The position numbers and the translations under genes were made by a program. The notes below the pieces were generated by a model, which was not told where the DNA came from, did not search any database, and worked only from the letters and a program-made list of their open reading frames with translations. Of a stretch of 64,000 bases of DNA, positions 1-8,250 are shown piece by piece (the stretch's first letter is position 1; each line of letters starts with the position of its first letter). Source of the DNA: Mesorhizobium sp. B2-4-15 (lineage in GTDB: Bacteria; Pseudomonadota; Alphaproteobacteria; Rhizobiales; Rhizobiaceae); contig NZ_VFUZ01000005.1 of the NCBI RefSeq assembly GCF_006658505.1, positions 186,001 to 250,000 of the forward strand, given 5' to 3'.

Positions 1-749
1 CCAAAGGCGTGATGCAGGACATCGTCACCAGCGCCTTGCCATTCTGGGACAAGACCCGCGTCTGGATATTGTCGCGCCCGCTGTCCGGTTTTGCCGAGAC
101 GTTTTCGCAATACATTGTCGAGGTCGCGCCCGGCGGCGGCAGCGACAAGCCCGAGCCCGATGCCGCCGCCGAGGGCGCCCTGTTCGTGGTCGAGGGCGAA
201 CTGACGGTTGTGCTCGCCGGCAAGAAGCATAGCTTAAGGCCCGGCGGCTTTGCCTTCCTGCCGCCAGCCAGCGGCTGGACGGTTCGCAACGAGGCCAAGG
301 CTGCCGCTCGTTTCCACTGGATTCGCAAGGCTTACGAGGTGGTCGACGGTCTCGACACGCCGGAAGCCTTCTTCGCCAACGAGCAGGAGATCGCGCCGAC
401 GCCGATGCCCGGCACCGAGGGCCGCTGGGCAACGACGCGCTTCGTCGACCCCGCCGATCTGCGCCATGACATGCACATGACCATCGTCACACTCGAGCCC
501 GGCGCCGTCATCCCGTTTGCCGAGACGCATGTCATGGAGCACGGCCTTTATGTGCTCGAAGGCAAGGCCGTCTATCGCCTCAACCAGGACTGGGTCGAGG
601 TCGAGGCCGGCGACTATATGTGGCTGCGCGCTTTCTGCCCGCAGGCTTGCTACGCCGGCGGCCCCGGCAAATTCCGCTATCTGCTCTATAAGGACGTCAA
701 CCGGCACGCCAAGCTCGGCGGGGCTGATATCGGCGGTCGCGCGCGGTGA
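1..749 (+). CDS. allE: (S)-ureidoglycine aminohydrolase, 5' end outside window
   Basis: Two-domain (bicupin) protein that converts (S)-ureidoglycine to (S)-ureidoglycolate and ammonia in purine/allantoin catabolism in the cytoplasm. The reading frame is already open at the window edge: the residues before the first possible start (GTG at 9, ATG at 12) read K-G, and the family's N-terminal block of a few dozen residues is missing, so the true start lies upstream. Two cupin halves are visible; the second contains the metal-ligand pattern with E-T-H-x-M-E-H around 525-545. The stop overlaps the next gene (GTGA at 746), which is the ureidoglycolate-consuming enzyme. This pairing makes the assignment firm. 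Confidence 0.85.
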   Translation, partial: KGVMQDIVTSALPFWDKTRVWILSRPLSGFAETFSQYIVEVAPGGGSDKPEPDAAAEGALFVVEGELTVVLAGKKHSLRPGGFAFLPPASGWTVRNEAKAAARFHWIRKAYEVVDGLDTPEAFFANEQEIAPTPMPGTEGRWATTRFVDPADLRHDMHMTIVTLEPGAVIPFAETHVMEHGLYVLEGKAVYRLNQDWVEVEAGDYMWLRAFCPQACYAGGPGKFRYLLYKDVNRHAKLGGADIGGRAR

Positions 750-1252
750 CCCGCATCACGGCCCGGCCGTTGACCCGAGAGGCCTTTGCCGGGTTCGGCG
801 ACGTCATCGACATGGGCGGCGACAACCACTATCCGATCAATGGCGGTAAGGCCGAGCGCTACCATGCTCTGGCGACCGCCGAAGCGACAGGGCCGAACGC
901 CAGCGTGCTGATCTCGATGGTGCGTGGCACGCCTTACGAGATGCCGCTGAAGCTGACCATGGTCGAGCGCCACCCCTTCGGCAGCCAGGCGTTCATTCCG
1001 CTGTCGCCGCGCCCGTTCCTCGTGGTCGTCTGCCATGACGGCAAGGAAGGCCCAGGCGAGCCGCACGCCTTCATCACCGCGCCCGGACAAGGCATCAACT
1101 ATTCCCGCAATCTCTGGCATGGCGTGCTGACGCCGATCGGCGAGCCTCAGGATTTCCTGATCGTCGACCGCGGCGGCGACGGCTCAAACCTCGAGGAATT
1201 CCATTTCTCGCACGCCTATGAGATCCATCTTCCCGACGAGACCCAGTCATGA
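746..1252 (+). CDS. allA: Ureidoglycolate lyase
   Basis: 168 aa, the usual length of AllA. It cleaves (S)-ureidoglycolate to glyoxylate and urea, the step directly after the preceding aminohydrolase. Family landmarks are visible: the N-terminal R-x-L-T-R-E-A-F-x-x-F-G-D block, an E-R-H-P-F-G-S-Q segment in the middle, and the Y-S-R-N-L-W-H-G-V-L segment near residue 120. Start is GTG at 746, overlapping the upstream stop by four bases, which indicates translational coupling. Its own stop overlaps the next start in the same way (ATGA at 1249), so three genes form one tight operon. Confidence 0.92.
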   Translation: MTRITARPLTREAFAGFGDVIDMGGDNHYPINGGKAERYHALATAEATGPNASVLISMVRGTPYEMPLKLTMVERHPFGSQAFIPLSPRPFLVVVCHDGKEGPGEPHAFITAPGQGINYSRNLWHGVLTPIGEPQDFLIVDRGGDGSNLEEFHFSHAYEIHLPDETQS

Positions 1253-1842
1253 CCGAGATTTCGCTGATCGACCGCCTGCTCGACGTCATCGAGCACGACA
1301 TCGTGCCGAAGACGGAAGAGGGCGTCGCGCATGGCAACAAGCTGTTCGGCGCGGCGATCCTGCGGAAGACCGACCACTCGCTGGTGCTGGCCGAAACCAA
1401 CAACGAGATCGAAAACCCGCTCTGGCACGGCGAGGTGCATTGCCTGAAGCGCTTTTACGAGATGCCCAGGGCCGAGCGCGTCGACACCAAGGAGGCTATT
1501 TTCCTCGCCACGCACGAGCCCTGCTCGCTCTGCCTGTCGGCGATCACCTGGACCGGCTTCGACAATTTCTACTACCTGTTCAGTCACGAGGATTCGCGCG
1601 ACAGTTTCGCCATCCCGCATGACCTGAAGATCCTGAAAGAGGTCTTCACCCTCGATCCGGGCGGCTACAATGCCGAGAACGCCTACTGGAAGAGCTTTTC
1701 CATACGCAGGCTGGTGCGGGCGTTGCCCGAGGCCGAACGCCTCCGGCTGGAGACGCGCATCGGGAAAATCTCGGCGCGCTACGACGAGTTGTCGGGCGCC
1801 TATCAGGCAAGCAAGGCCGAGAACGACATCCCGCTGAATTGA
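1249..1842 (+). CDS. Cytidine/guanine deaminase-superfamily nucleoside deaminase
   Basis: 197 aa zinc-dependent deaminase of the CDA fold. Zinc site and proton shuttle are visible as His60-Gly-Glu62 and Pro91-Cys92-x-x-Cys95. Length and divergent C-terminal half (after residue 110, rich in charged residues) differ from short tRNA adenosine deaminases and cytidine deaminases of about 130-160 aa. It overlaps allA by four bases and so is co-translated with ureide catabolism, which suggests a purine-derived substrate such as guanine or an aminated ureide intermediate. That substrate is an inference; nothing in the sequence fixes it. Confidence 0.75.
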   Translation: MTEISLIDRLLDVIEHDIVPKTEEGVAHGNKLFGAAILRKTDHSLVLAETNNEIENPLWHGEVHCLKRFYEMPRAERVDTKEAIFLATHEPCSLCLSAITWTGFDNFYYLFSHEDSRDSFAIPHDLKILKEVFTLDPGGYNAENAYWKSFSIRRLVRALPEAERLRLETRIGKISARYDELSGAYQASKAENDIPLN

Positions 1843-1878
1843 TGGTTGCGGAATTTCATTGATGATCGTCTCTTGAAT

Positions 1879-1897
1879 TGCCCCCTTTATGGGGGCA
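1879..1897. promoter_or_regulatory. Perfect inverted repeat ahead of mqsR, candidate operator
   Basis: TGCCCCC-tttat-GGGGGCA, 7-bp arms with a 5-base spacer, ending 9 bases before the mqsR start at 1907. There is no T-run after it, so it does not look like a terminator. MqsA-type antitoxins repress their own operon by binding short palindromes; this is the only clear palindrome in the 64-base gap, so it is the natural candidate site. Confidence 0.5.
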
Positions 1898-1906
1898 TAT
1901 TGCGCC

Positions 1907-2212
1907 ATGGAGAAGCGCAGGCCTGCTTATGATCTTGATGCGATCAAGACGACATTTGGGTCTATCGATACGCTGGCAATTACAACATCAGCGCTGCGTG
2001 ATGCTATTGGCCTCGGTTTCGATCGCGCGGGCGTGGTCGAGGTGATCGGCAGCATGACGCGAAAGATGTTCGTAAAGTCGATGACTACCTTCGCGGATCA
2101 TCGGGTCTGGCAGGATGTCTATCATGTCCCGTCACGCGACCTGATCCTCTACGTGAAATTCCAGGCAGATGTCGTGACCGAATTCATGATCATGTCGTTC
2201 AAGGAGAAATGA
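1907..2212 (+). CDS. mqsR: MqsR-type mRNA interferase toxin
   Basis: 101 aa, close to the 98 aa of E. coli MqsR. The family cleaves mRNA, mainly at GCU sites, and arrests growth when the antitoxin is degraded. Visible landmarks are the N-terminal M-E-K-R, the K-S-M-T-T segment, W-Q-D-V-Y, a Y-V-K strand and the C-terminal S-F-K-E-K, which carry the Lys, Gln, Tyr and Lys positions linked to activity in E. coli, so the toxin looks intact. Start chosen at 1907 because M-E-K-R begins the family; an in-frame ATG at 1889 sits inside a palindrome. It overlaps the antitoxin gene by four bases (ATGA). Confidence 0.9.
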   Translation: MEKRRPAYDLDAIKTTFGSIDTLAITTSALRDAIGLGFDRAGVVEVIGSMTRKMFVKSMTTFADHRVWQDVYHVPSRDLILYVKFQADVVTEFMIMSFKEK

Positions 2213-2634
2213 CCATGGCGACGAGAGAAAGCAGTGAAACGAATACGATGATCTCTCCCGAAACCGGAGAAACGTTGATGCGCGGAGTGCGTCCATTCAC
2301 CGTGACCTATAAGGGCGAAAGCATGATCGTTGACCTGCCAGGTTACTATCCGGCATCGGGTGGCGAAGGCGTGCATGTCGGAGACGACATGATCGCTGTC
2401 GACGCGGCTCTGCGTGTTCTCAAGGAAAAGATCGACGGTGTCCCCGCCCCTGCAACCATCCGTCGTGTCCGCACGAAACTCAAACTGTCGCAGCGCGAGG
2501 CGGGATCTCTGTTCAAGGTTGGCGAGAACGCCTTCGACAAATATGAACGCGGTTTGATCGAGCCGAGTGGCCCGACCATTCAACTGATGACCCTGCTTGA
2601 AAGGCACCCCGAACTGCTGGATGAATTGCGGTAG
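2209..2634 (+). CDS. mqsA: MqsA-type antitoxin lacking the zinc-binding cysteines
   Basis: 141 aa. The C-terminal half is an HTH/Xre DNA-binding domain (R-x-K-L-x-L-S-Q-R-E-A-G, then N-A-F-D-K-Y-E-R-G), as in MqsA/YgiT antitoxins. The N-terminal half aligns with the toxin-binding domain (M-R-G-V-R-P-F-T-V-T-Y-K-G-E) but the two Cys-x-x-Cys pairs that hold zinc in E. coli MqsA are replaced: the first reads S-P-E-T and the second P-A-S-G-G. No cysteine occurs in the whole protein. It is the second gene of a coupled pair and should neutralise MqsR and repress the operon. In this family order (toxin first) is normal. Confidence 0.87.
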   Translation: MTMATRESSETNTMISPETGETLMRGVRPFTVTYKGESMIVDLPGYYPASGGEGVHVGDDMIAVDAALRVLKEKIDGVPAPATIRRVRTKLKLSQREAGSLFKVGENAFDKYERGLIEPSGPTIQLMTLLERHPELLDELR

Positions 2635-2713
2635 CGGCACAGGTCGCATAATTCGCTGCTCCAGTCGCGAATCGCGATTGAAAGTTGCGGCGCGACCGGG
2701 CGTTATGCGCGCC

Positions 2714-4699
2714 ATGAAAACCGTCACCGAGTTTCCCCGCAAGGTCATCGAATTTCCCGATATGGGCATCGTCATGCCGGATGGCTGCCGGCTGTCGGCG
2801 CGTGTGTGGATGCCGGAAGATGCCGGCGACGATCCGGTGCCGGCAATCCTCGAGCACCTGCCCTACCGCAAGCGCGACGGCACGATCTTTCGCGATCAGC
2901 TGACCCATCCTTACTTCGCCGGTCACGGCTATGCCTCGATCCGCGTCGACATGCGCGGCAATGGCGATTCCGAAGGGCTGATGGACGACGAATATTCCGA
3001 GCAGGAATTGCAGGACGCCTGCGATGTCATCGCCTGGGCGGCGGCACAGCCCTGGTGCAACGGCAATGTCGGCATGATGGGCATCTCCTGGGGCGGCTTC
3101 AACTGCCTGCAGGTGGCCGCCAAGCAGCCACCTGCGCTGAAGGCGGTGATCAGCCTGTGCTCGACCGTCGACCGTTATGCCGACGACATCCATTACAAGG
3201 GCGGCTGCCTGCTGCTGGAAAATTTCGGCTGGGCCTCGACGATGCTTTCCTATTCGTCGCGGCCGCCGGATCCGCTGATTGCCGGTGGCAACCGCTGGCG
3301 CGATTTGTGGCTCAGCCGGCTGGAGAACCAGCCTTTCCTGCTGCCGCTGTGGCTCAGCCACCCGCACCGCGACGCCTACTGGAAACGCGGTTCGATCTGC
3401 GAGGATTTCTCGGCGGTCAAGGCGGCCGTGCTGTCGATCGGCGGTTGGCATGACGGCTATCGCAACACGATCTCGCATCTCGTCACCAACATCGAAGCGC
3501 CGGTCAAGGGCATCGTCGGCCCCTGGATCCACAAATATCCGCATTATGCCGGGCCAAAGCCGGCCATCGGCTTCCTGCAGGAAGCGCTGCGCTGGTGGGA
3601 CCATTGGCTGAAGGGCACCGAGACCGGCGTCGAGAACGACCCCGCCTACCGTGCCTATGTGATGGACAGCGTGCGCCCGGCACGCTGGCACCCGGAACGG
3701 CCAGGCCGCTGGGTGGCGGAGAAGCAATGGCCGTCGCCCGCCATCAAAGCGCATTCGATCGAGCTGATCCCCGTTGGCGGCAGGCCAGCCATCGTCGCCT
3801 CGCCGCAAAGCTGCGGGCTCGCCGGCGGCGAGTATTTTCCGTTCACTTTCGGCCCGGAACTGCCGGGCGACCAGCGCCCCGACGATGCGCTGTCGGTGTG
3901 TTTCGACCAGCCGGAACTCAGTGAGGCCATCGACATCGTCGGTGCGCCGGAAGTTCGGGTCACGCTCGCTTCCGACCGACCGCAGGCCAATATCGCGATC
4001 CGGCTGTGCGATGTGCATCCCGACGGCGCTTCCGAACTGATCTCCTATGGCGTGCTCAATCTGACGCACCGCAACTCGCACGAATTCCCCGAAGCGCTGG
4101 TGCCGGGCGAAACCGCGTCGGCGCGCGTGGTGCTCGACCAGTGCGCCTACCGGGTGCCGGCCGGCCACCGCCTGCGCATCGCGGTGTCGAACGCCTATTG
4201 GCCCGCCATCTGGCCGTCGCCGGAGCCGGTGCAATTGACCTTGTCGGCCGCCGCGCTATCCCTGCCGCTGCGCCCGCTGGCGGCGGGCGACGAAGCAACA
4301 TTCGCCGAGCCGGAAGGCGCAACACCCTGGGCGACCGAGACGGTTCGGCCTGCCAGATCCGAACGCCATGTCGATCGCGACGAAAAGACCGGAATTGTCA
4401 TGCTTTCGATAACGGACGACTTCGGCGAAGTCCGTGATCTCGACCATGGCCTGGCCAATGGCAGCATCGTCCGCGAGACCTGGACAATCCATCCTGACAA
4501 TCCTTTGTCAGCCTCGGGCAAGACGCACTGGACACAGACCCTGTCGCGAAATGGATGGTCGGTGCGGACCGAAACCTTGGCCGAGATGCGATCAGACGCT
4601 GAGAATTTCATCGTCAGCGCCAGAATCGAGGCCTATGAGGGCGAAACTCTCGTGTTCCAACGTAATTTCGAGGAAAAGGTCCCACGCGCGCTTCTTTGA
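2714..4699 (+). CDS. CocE/NonD-family (peptidase S15-like) hydrolase
   Basis: About 661 aa alpha/beta hydrolase of the X-Pro dipeptidyl-peptidase S15 / cocaine esterase class. The nucleophile elbow is visible as G-I-S-W-G-G (around 3082), preceded by the oxyanion segment V-D-M-R-G-N-G-D-S-E-G. The middle contains the G-P-W-I-H-K-Y region that supplies the catalytic His, and the C-terminal third is the jelly-roll domain of this class. The start could be 2714 or 2705; the open frame extends back into mqsA but that part is not family-like. It stands just upstream of a peptide-type ABC transporter and may act on the imported compound; the natural substrate is not readable from sequence. Confidence 0.8.
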   Translation: MKTVTEFPRKVIEFPDMGIVMPDGCRLSARVWMPEDAGDDPVPAILEHLPYRKRDGTIFRDQLTHPYFAGHGYASIRVDMRGNGDSEGLMDDEYSEQELQDACDVIAWAAAQPWCNGNVGMMGISWGGFNCLQVAAKQPPALKAVISLCSTVDRYADDIHYKGGCLLLENFGWASTMLSYSSRPPDPLIAGGNRWRDLWLSRLENQPFLLPLWLSHPHRDAYWKRGSICEDFSAVKAAVLSIGGWHDGYRNTISHLVTNIEAPVKGIVGPWIHKYPHYAGPKPAIGFLQEALRWWDHWLKGTETGVENDPAYRAYVMDSVRPARWHPERPGRWVAEKQWPSPAIKAHSIELIPVGGRPAIVASPQSCGLAGGEYFPFTFGPELPGDQRPDDALSVCFDQPELSEAIDIVGAPEVRVTLASDRPQANIAIRLCDVHPDGASELISYGVLNLTHRNSHEFPEALVPGETASARVVLDQCAYRVPAGHRLRIAVSNAYWPAIWPSPEPVQLTLSAAALSLPLRPLAAGDEATFAEPEGATPWATETVRPARSERHVDRDEKTGIVMLSITDDFGEVRDLDHGLANGSIVRETWTIHPDNPLSASGKTHWTQTLSRNGWSVRTETLAEMRSDAENFIVSARIEAYEGETLVFQRNFEEKVPRALL

Positions 4700-4853
4700 G
4701 CGCCGATTTCATTGGTCCAAATGCGACGTGCGATTTACGCCACGGCATGTCGCATTCGGTCTTGCTTACTGCTTTCCCTTGCAGTCATTATTCCCCTCAC
4801 AAGAAGCAAGAAAATCGACCGCAGAGTCGAACCAACAGAGTGAGGAACTCAAA

Positions 4854-6440
4854 ATGTCAAACGAACTGGAATTCCTTAGCCGGCATGTTGCGTCGGGCAA
4901 ACTGAGCCGTCGTGATTTTCTCGGCCGGGCCGCGGCCCTCGGCATCGCCGCCCCCTTCGCCAACGCGCTGCTGTCAAGCGCGGCGCGCGCCGCGGGTCCG
5001 GTCAAGGGCGGTACGCTGAAGGCTGGCCTGGTCGGCGGTGAATCCACCAACAGCCTCGATCCCGCGCTGATGATGACGCAGGTGCCGTTCGCCTTCGGCA
5101 AGTGCTGGGGCGAAATGATCGTCGAGCTGTCGCCGGACGGCAAGCTAGAGAACCGCATCGCCGAGGAGATCGGCTCGTCCAAGGACGCCAAGACCTGGAC
5201 GCTGAAGATCCGCGACGGCGTCGAGTTCCACAACGGCAAGACCGTGACCGCCGAGGATGTCGCCGCCACGCTCGAGCGCCATTCAGACGAAAAGTCGAAA
5301 TCCGGCGCGCTCGGCTACATGAAGGGCATCCAGACCATCAAGGCCAATGGCAAGGAAGTGGTGCTGACGCTCAAGGAAGCCAACGCCGACCTCCCCTACC
5401 TGCTCAGCGACTATCACCTGATCGTCCAGCCCAATGGCGGCAAGGACAAGCCGGATGCCGGCATCTCGGCCGGTCCATACGTGGTCAAGACCAACGAACC
5501 TGGTGTGCGCCATGGCGGCGAGCGCTTCGCCAACTACTGGCAGGGCGACAAGATGGGCCATGCCGACCAGATCGAGGTCATCGTCATCAACGACGCGACG
5601 GCGCGCACGGCGGCCCTGCAGGGCGGCCAGGTCAACATGATCAACCGCGTCGAGCCGAAGATCGTCGACCTGATCAAGCGCGTGCCGGGCGTGACCATCC
5701 GCAACCATGCCGGTCCGGGCCATTACGTGTTCATCATGCATTGCAACACGGCACCGTTCGACAACAACGACCTGCGCATGGCGCTCAAGCTCGCCATCGA
5801 CCGCGAGGAGATGCTGACCAAGGTGCTGCGCGGCTATGGCTCGCTCGGCAACGACTTCCCGATCAACGCGTCCTATCCGCTGTTCACCGAAATCGAGCAG
5901 CGCAAGTACGATCCCGACAAGGCCAAGTTCCACTACAAGAAGTCCGGTCACGACGGCACGGTGTTGCTGAGGACCTCGGACGTTGCCTTCCCCGGCGCCG
6001 TCGATGCGTCCCAGCTTTTCCAGCAGAGCGCGGCCAAGGCCGGCATCAAGATCGAGCTCAAGCGCGAGCCCGGGGACGGTTACTGGAACGAAGTCTGGAA
6101 CAAGCAGCCGTTCTGCGCCTCCTATTGGGGCGGCCGCTCGACCCAGGACCAGATGTACTCGACCGCCTATCTGTCGACCGCCGACTGGAACGACACGCGT
6201 TTCATGCGCCCGGACTTTGACAAGATGGTTCTCGCCGCACGCGCCGAGCTGGACGAGGCCAAGCGCAAGCAGATGTACCACGACATGGCTGTCATGGTGC
6301 GCGACGAAGGCGGCCTCATCCTGCCGATGTTCAACCAGTTCATCGACGCCACCGGTGCCAAGGTCGATGGCTGGGTGGACGATCCGCACCAGGAACTGAT
6401 GAACGGCTACGCCTTGGCGAAGTGCTGGCTGCAGGCCTGA
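4854..6440 (+). CDS. ABC transporter substrate-binding protein, family 5 (peptide/opine class), first copy
   Basis: 528 aa periplasmic binding protein of the DppA/OppA class. A Tat signal is visible at residues 18-45 (L-S-R-R-D-F-L-G-R, then an Ala-rich hydrophobic stretch ending A-A-R-A-A-G), so it is probably exported folded. Mature part shows the family pattern W-T-x-K-I-R-D-G-V-E-F-H-N-G-K. Start at 4854 follows a purine-rich stretch (gagtgaggaactc). It heads an operon with two permeases and a double ATPase, and a close paralogue of the same length follows at 10015. Ligand unknown; the class binds peptides, opines, nickel chelates and similar compounds. Confidence 0.85.
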   Translation: MSNELEFLSRHVASGKLSRRDFLGRAAALGIAAPFANALLSSAARAAGPVKGGTLKAGLVGGESTNSLDPALMMTQVPFAFGKCWGEMIVELSPDGKLENRIAEEIGSSKDAKTWTLKIRDGVEFHNGKTVTAEDVAATLERHSDEKSKSGALGYMKGIQTIKANGKEVVLTLKEANADLPYLLSDYHLIVQPNGGKDKPDAGISAGPYVVKTNEPGVRHGGERFANYWQGDKMGHADQIEVIVINDATARTAALQGGQVNMINRVEPKIVDLIKRVPGVTIRNHAGPGHYVFIMHCNTAPFDNNDLRMALKLAIDREEMLTKVLRGYGSLGNDFPINASYPLFTEIEQRKYDPDKAKFHYKKSGHDGTVLLRTSDVAFPGAVDASQLFQQSAAKAGIKIELKREPGDGYWNEVWNKQPFCASYWGGRSTQDQMYSTAYLSTADWNDTRFMRPDFDKMVLAARAELDEAKRKQMYHDMAVMVRDEGGLILPMFNQFIDATGAKVDGWVDDPHQELMNGYALAKCWLQA

Positions 6441-6456
6441 GTCCGGCTTTGCGGAG

Positions 6457-7416
6457 ATGTCATCGCCCGTTGTGAAACTAATTGCCCAGCGCATCGCGCT
6501 GGGCATCATCCTTCTGTTGGCCATATCGGTCCTGATTTTCGCCGGCACTCAGATCCTGCCCGGCGACGTCGCGCAAGCCATACTCGGACAGTCGGCGACG
6601 CCGGAGTCGCTCGCCAATCTGCGCGAGCAGCTCGGGCTCAACGACCCGGCCTATATCAGGTATTTCCGCTGGCTTGGCGGCGTGCTCATAGGCGACCTCG
6701 GCACGGCCATGTCGAGCGGGCAGGACATTGCCACCTCGATCAAGGACCGGCTGTGGAACACGCTGTTCCTGGCCTTCTGGGCGGCGATCGTGGCTGTGCC
6801 GCTGGCGATCATCCTGGGTCTGATCGCGGTGCGCTACCGAAATGGCTGGGTCGACAAGCTGATCTCCGGGCTGGCGCTCGCCTCGACCTCCTTCCCGGAA
6901 TTCTTCGTCGGTTATCTCCTGGTCTATTTCTTCGCCGTGAAATGGCAGGTCTTCCCCGCCATCTCGACCGTCTATGACGGCATGCCCTTTGGCGAGCGGA
7001 TGCAGGCGATCGCGCTGCCTGCGACAGCACTGACGCTAGTGGTGCTTGCCCACATGATGCGCATGACCCGCGCGGCGATCCTCAACGTCATGCAGTCGGC
7101 CTATGTCGAAACAGCGGAACTCAAGGGGCTTTCGGCCTTCGCCGTCATCCGCAAGCACGCTTTCCCGAACGCGATCGCGCCGATCATCAATGTCGTCATG
7201 CTCAACCTCGCCTATCTCATTGTCGGCGTCGTCGTGGTCGAGGTGATCTTCGTCTATCCCGGCATGGGGCAGTATCTGGTCGATCACGTCACCAAGCGCG
7301 ACGTGCCCGTGGTGCAGGCGGTCGGCCTGATCTTCGCCGCCGTCTATATCAGCCTCAACATCATCGCGGACATTGCGGCGATCGTCGCCAATCCGCGTCT
7401 CAGACATCCGAAGTGA
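6457..7416 (+). CDS. ABC transporter permease, DppB type
   Basis: 319 aa inner-membrane permease of the peptide/nickel class. It has an N-terminal membrane segment (residues about 8-28), a periplasmic stretch with L-R-E-Q-L-G-L-N-D-P, and five further membrane segments. The EAA loop that docks the ATPase is visible near residues 215-235 (A-E-L-K-G-L-S, then K-H-A-F-P-N-A-I-A-P). It begins 16 bases after the binding-protein gene and is followed after 9 bases by its partner permease, as expected for a heterodimeric channel. Confidence 0.9.
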   Translation: MSSPVVKLIAQRIALGIILLLAISVLIFAGTQILPGDVAQAILGQSATPESLANLREQLGLNDPAYIRYFRWLGGVLIGDLGTAMSSGQDIATSIKDRLWNTLFLAFWAAIVAVPLAIILGLIAVRYRNGWVDKLISGLALASTSFPEFFVGYLLVYFFAVKWQVFPAISTVYDGMPFGERMQAIALPATALTLVVLAHMMRMTRAAILNVMQSAYVETAELKGLSAFAVIRKHAFPNAIAPIINVVMLNLAYLIVGVVVVEVIFVYPGMGQYLVDHVTKRDVPVVQAVGLIFAAVYISLNIIADIAAIVANPRLRHPK

Positions 7417-7425
7417 GGGGCGGGC

Positions 7426-8250
7426 ATGCTCGATATAAAACGCATCCCCATCCCGGCGCTGATCGGCCTATTGCTGACCGCCCTGTTCGTGCTGGCGGCG
7501 ATCTTCGCACCGTGGATTTCGCCGCACGACAATGCCGAGATCGTCGGTGATGTCTGGGAACCGATGTCGGCTGTGCATTGGCTGGGCACCGACAACCTCG
7601 GTCGCGACCTGTTGTCCCGCATGATCTACGGTGCCCGCATCACCTTGTTCATCGCCGTTCTCGCCACCGCGCTGTCGTTCTCGCTCGGTGCCATACTGGG
7701 CTTCTCGGCGGCGGTGTTCGGCGGCTGGTTCGATACCATCCTGTCGCGCCTCGTCGACCTCTTGATGTCGATCCCGACGCTGATCATGGGCCTGGTCGTG
7801 CTCTCTGTTCTGCCAACGAACCTGGTGACGCTGATCCTGGTCATGGGCATTCTCGACTCGACCCGCGTCTATCGCCTGTCGCGCGCGGTCGCCGTAGACA
7901 TCAACGTCATGGATTACGTCGAGGCAGCGAAGCTGCGCGGCGAAGGCAGCGCCTGGATCATCTTCCGCGAAATCCTGCCCAACGCGCTGTCGCCGCTGGT
8001 CTCCGAACTCGGCTTGCGCTTCATCTACGCGGTGCTGTTCCTGTCGACGCTGTCCTTCCTCGGCCTTGGCGTGCAACCGCCTGACGCCGACTGGGGCGGC
8101 ATGGTCAAGGAGAACAAGGACGGCATCGTCTTCGGCATAGCCGCCGCGCTCATTCCCGCGGCCGCGATCGCAGCCCTTGCCATCTCGGTCAATCTTGTGG
8201 CCGACTGGATCCTCAACCGCACGACAAGCCTGAAAGGAGGACGCGGGTGA
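7426..8250 (+). CDS. ABC transporter permease, DppC type
   Basis: 274 aa second permease of the peptide-class importer. N-terminal membrane segment at residues 10-30, then the family marker L-G-T-D-N-L-G-R-D-L-L-S-R near residue 51, and the EAA loop E-A-A-K-L-R-G-E-G around residue 165 followed by I-L-P-N-A-L-S-P. A good ribosome site (gaggggcgg) precedes the ATG. The stop shares a base with the next start, so channel and motor subunits are coupled. Confidence 0.9.
   Translation: MLDIKRIPIPALIGLLLTALFVLAAIFAPWISPHDNAEIVGDVWEPMSAVHWLGTDNLGRDLLSRMIYGARITLFIAVLATALSFSLGAILGFSAAVFGGWFDTILSRLVDLLMSIPTLIMGLVVLSVLPTNLVTLILVMGILDSTRVYRLSRAVAVDINVMDYVEAAKLRGEGSAWIIFREILPNALSPLVSELGLRFIYAVLFLSTLSFLGLGVQPPDADWGGMVKENKDGIVFGIAAALIPAAAIAALAISVNLVADWILNRTTSLKGGRG

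Noticed and set aside
2513..4234. 573-aa minus-strand open frame opposite the S15 hydrolase
   Set aside because: His/Asp/Arg-rich composition typical of antisense shadow; the plus strand carries the hydrolase motifs.
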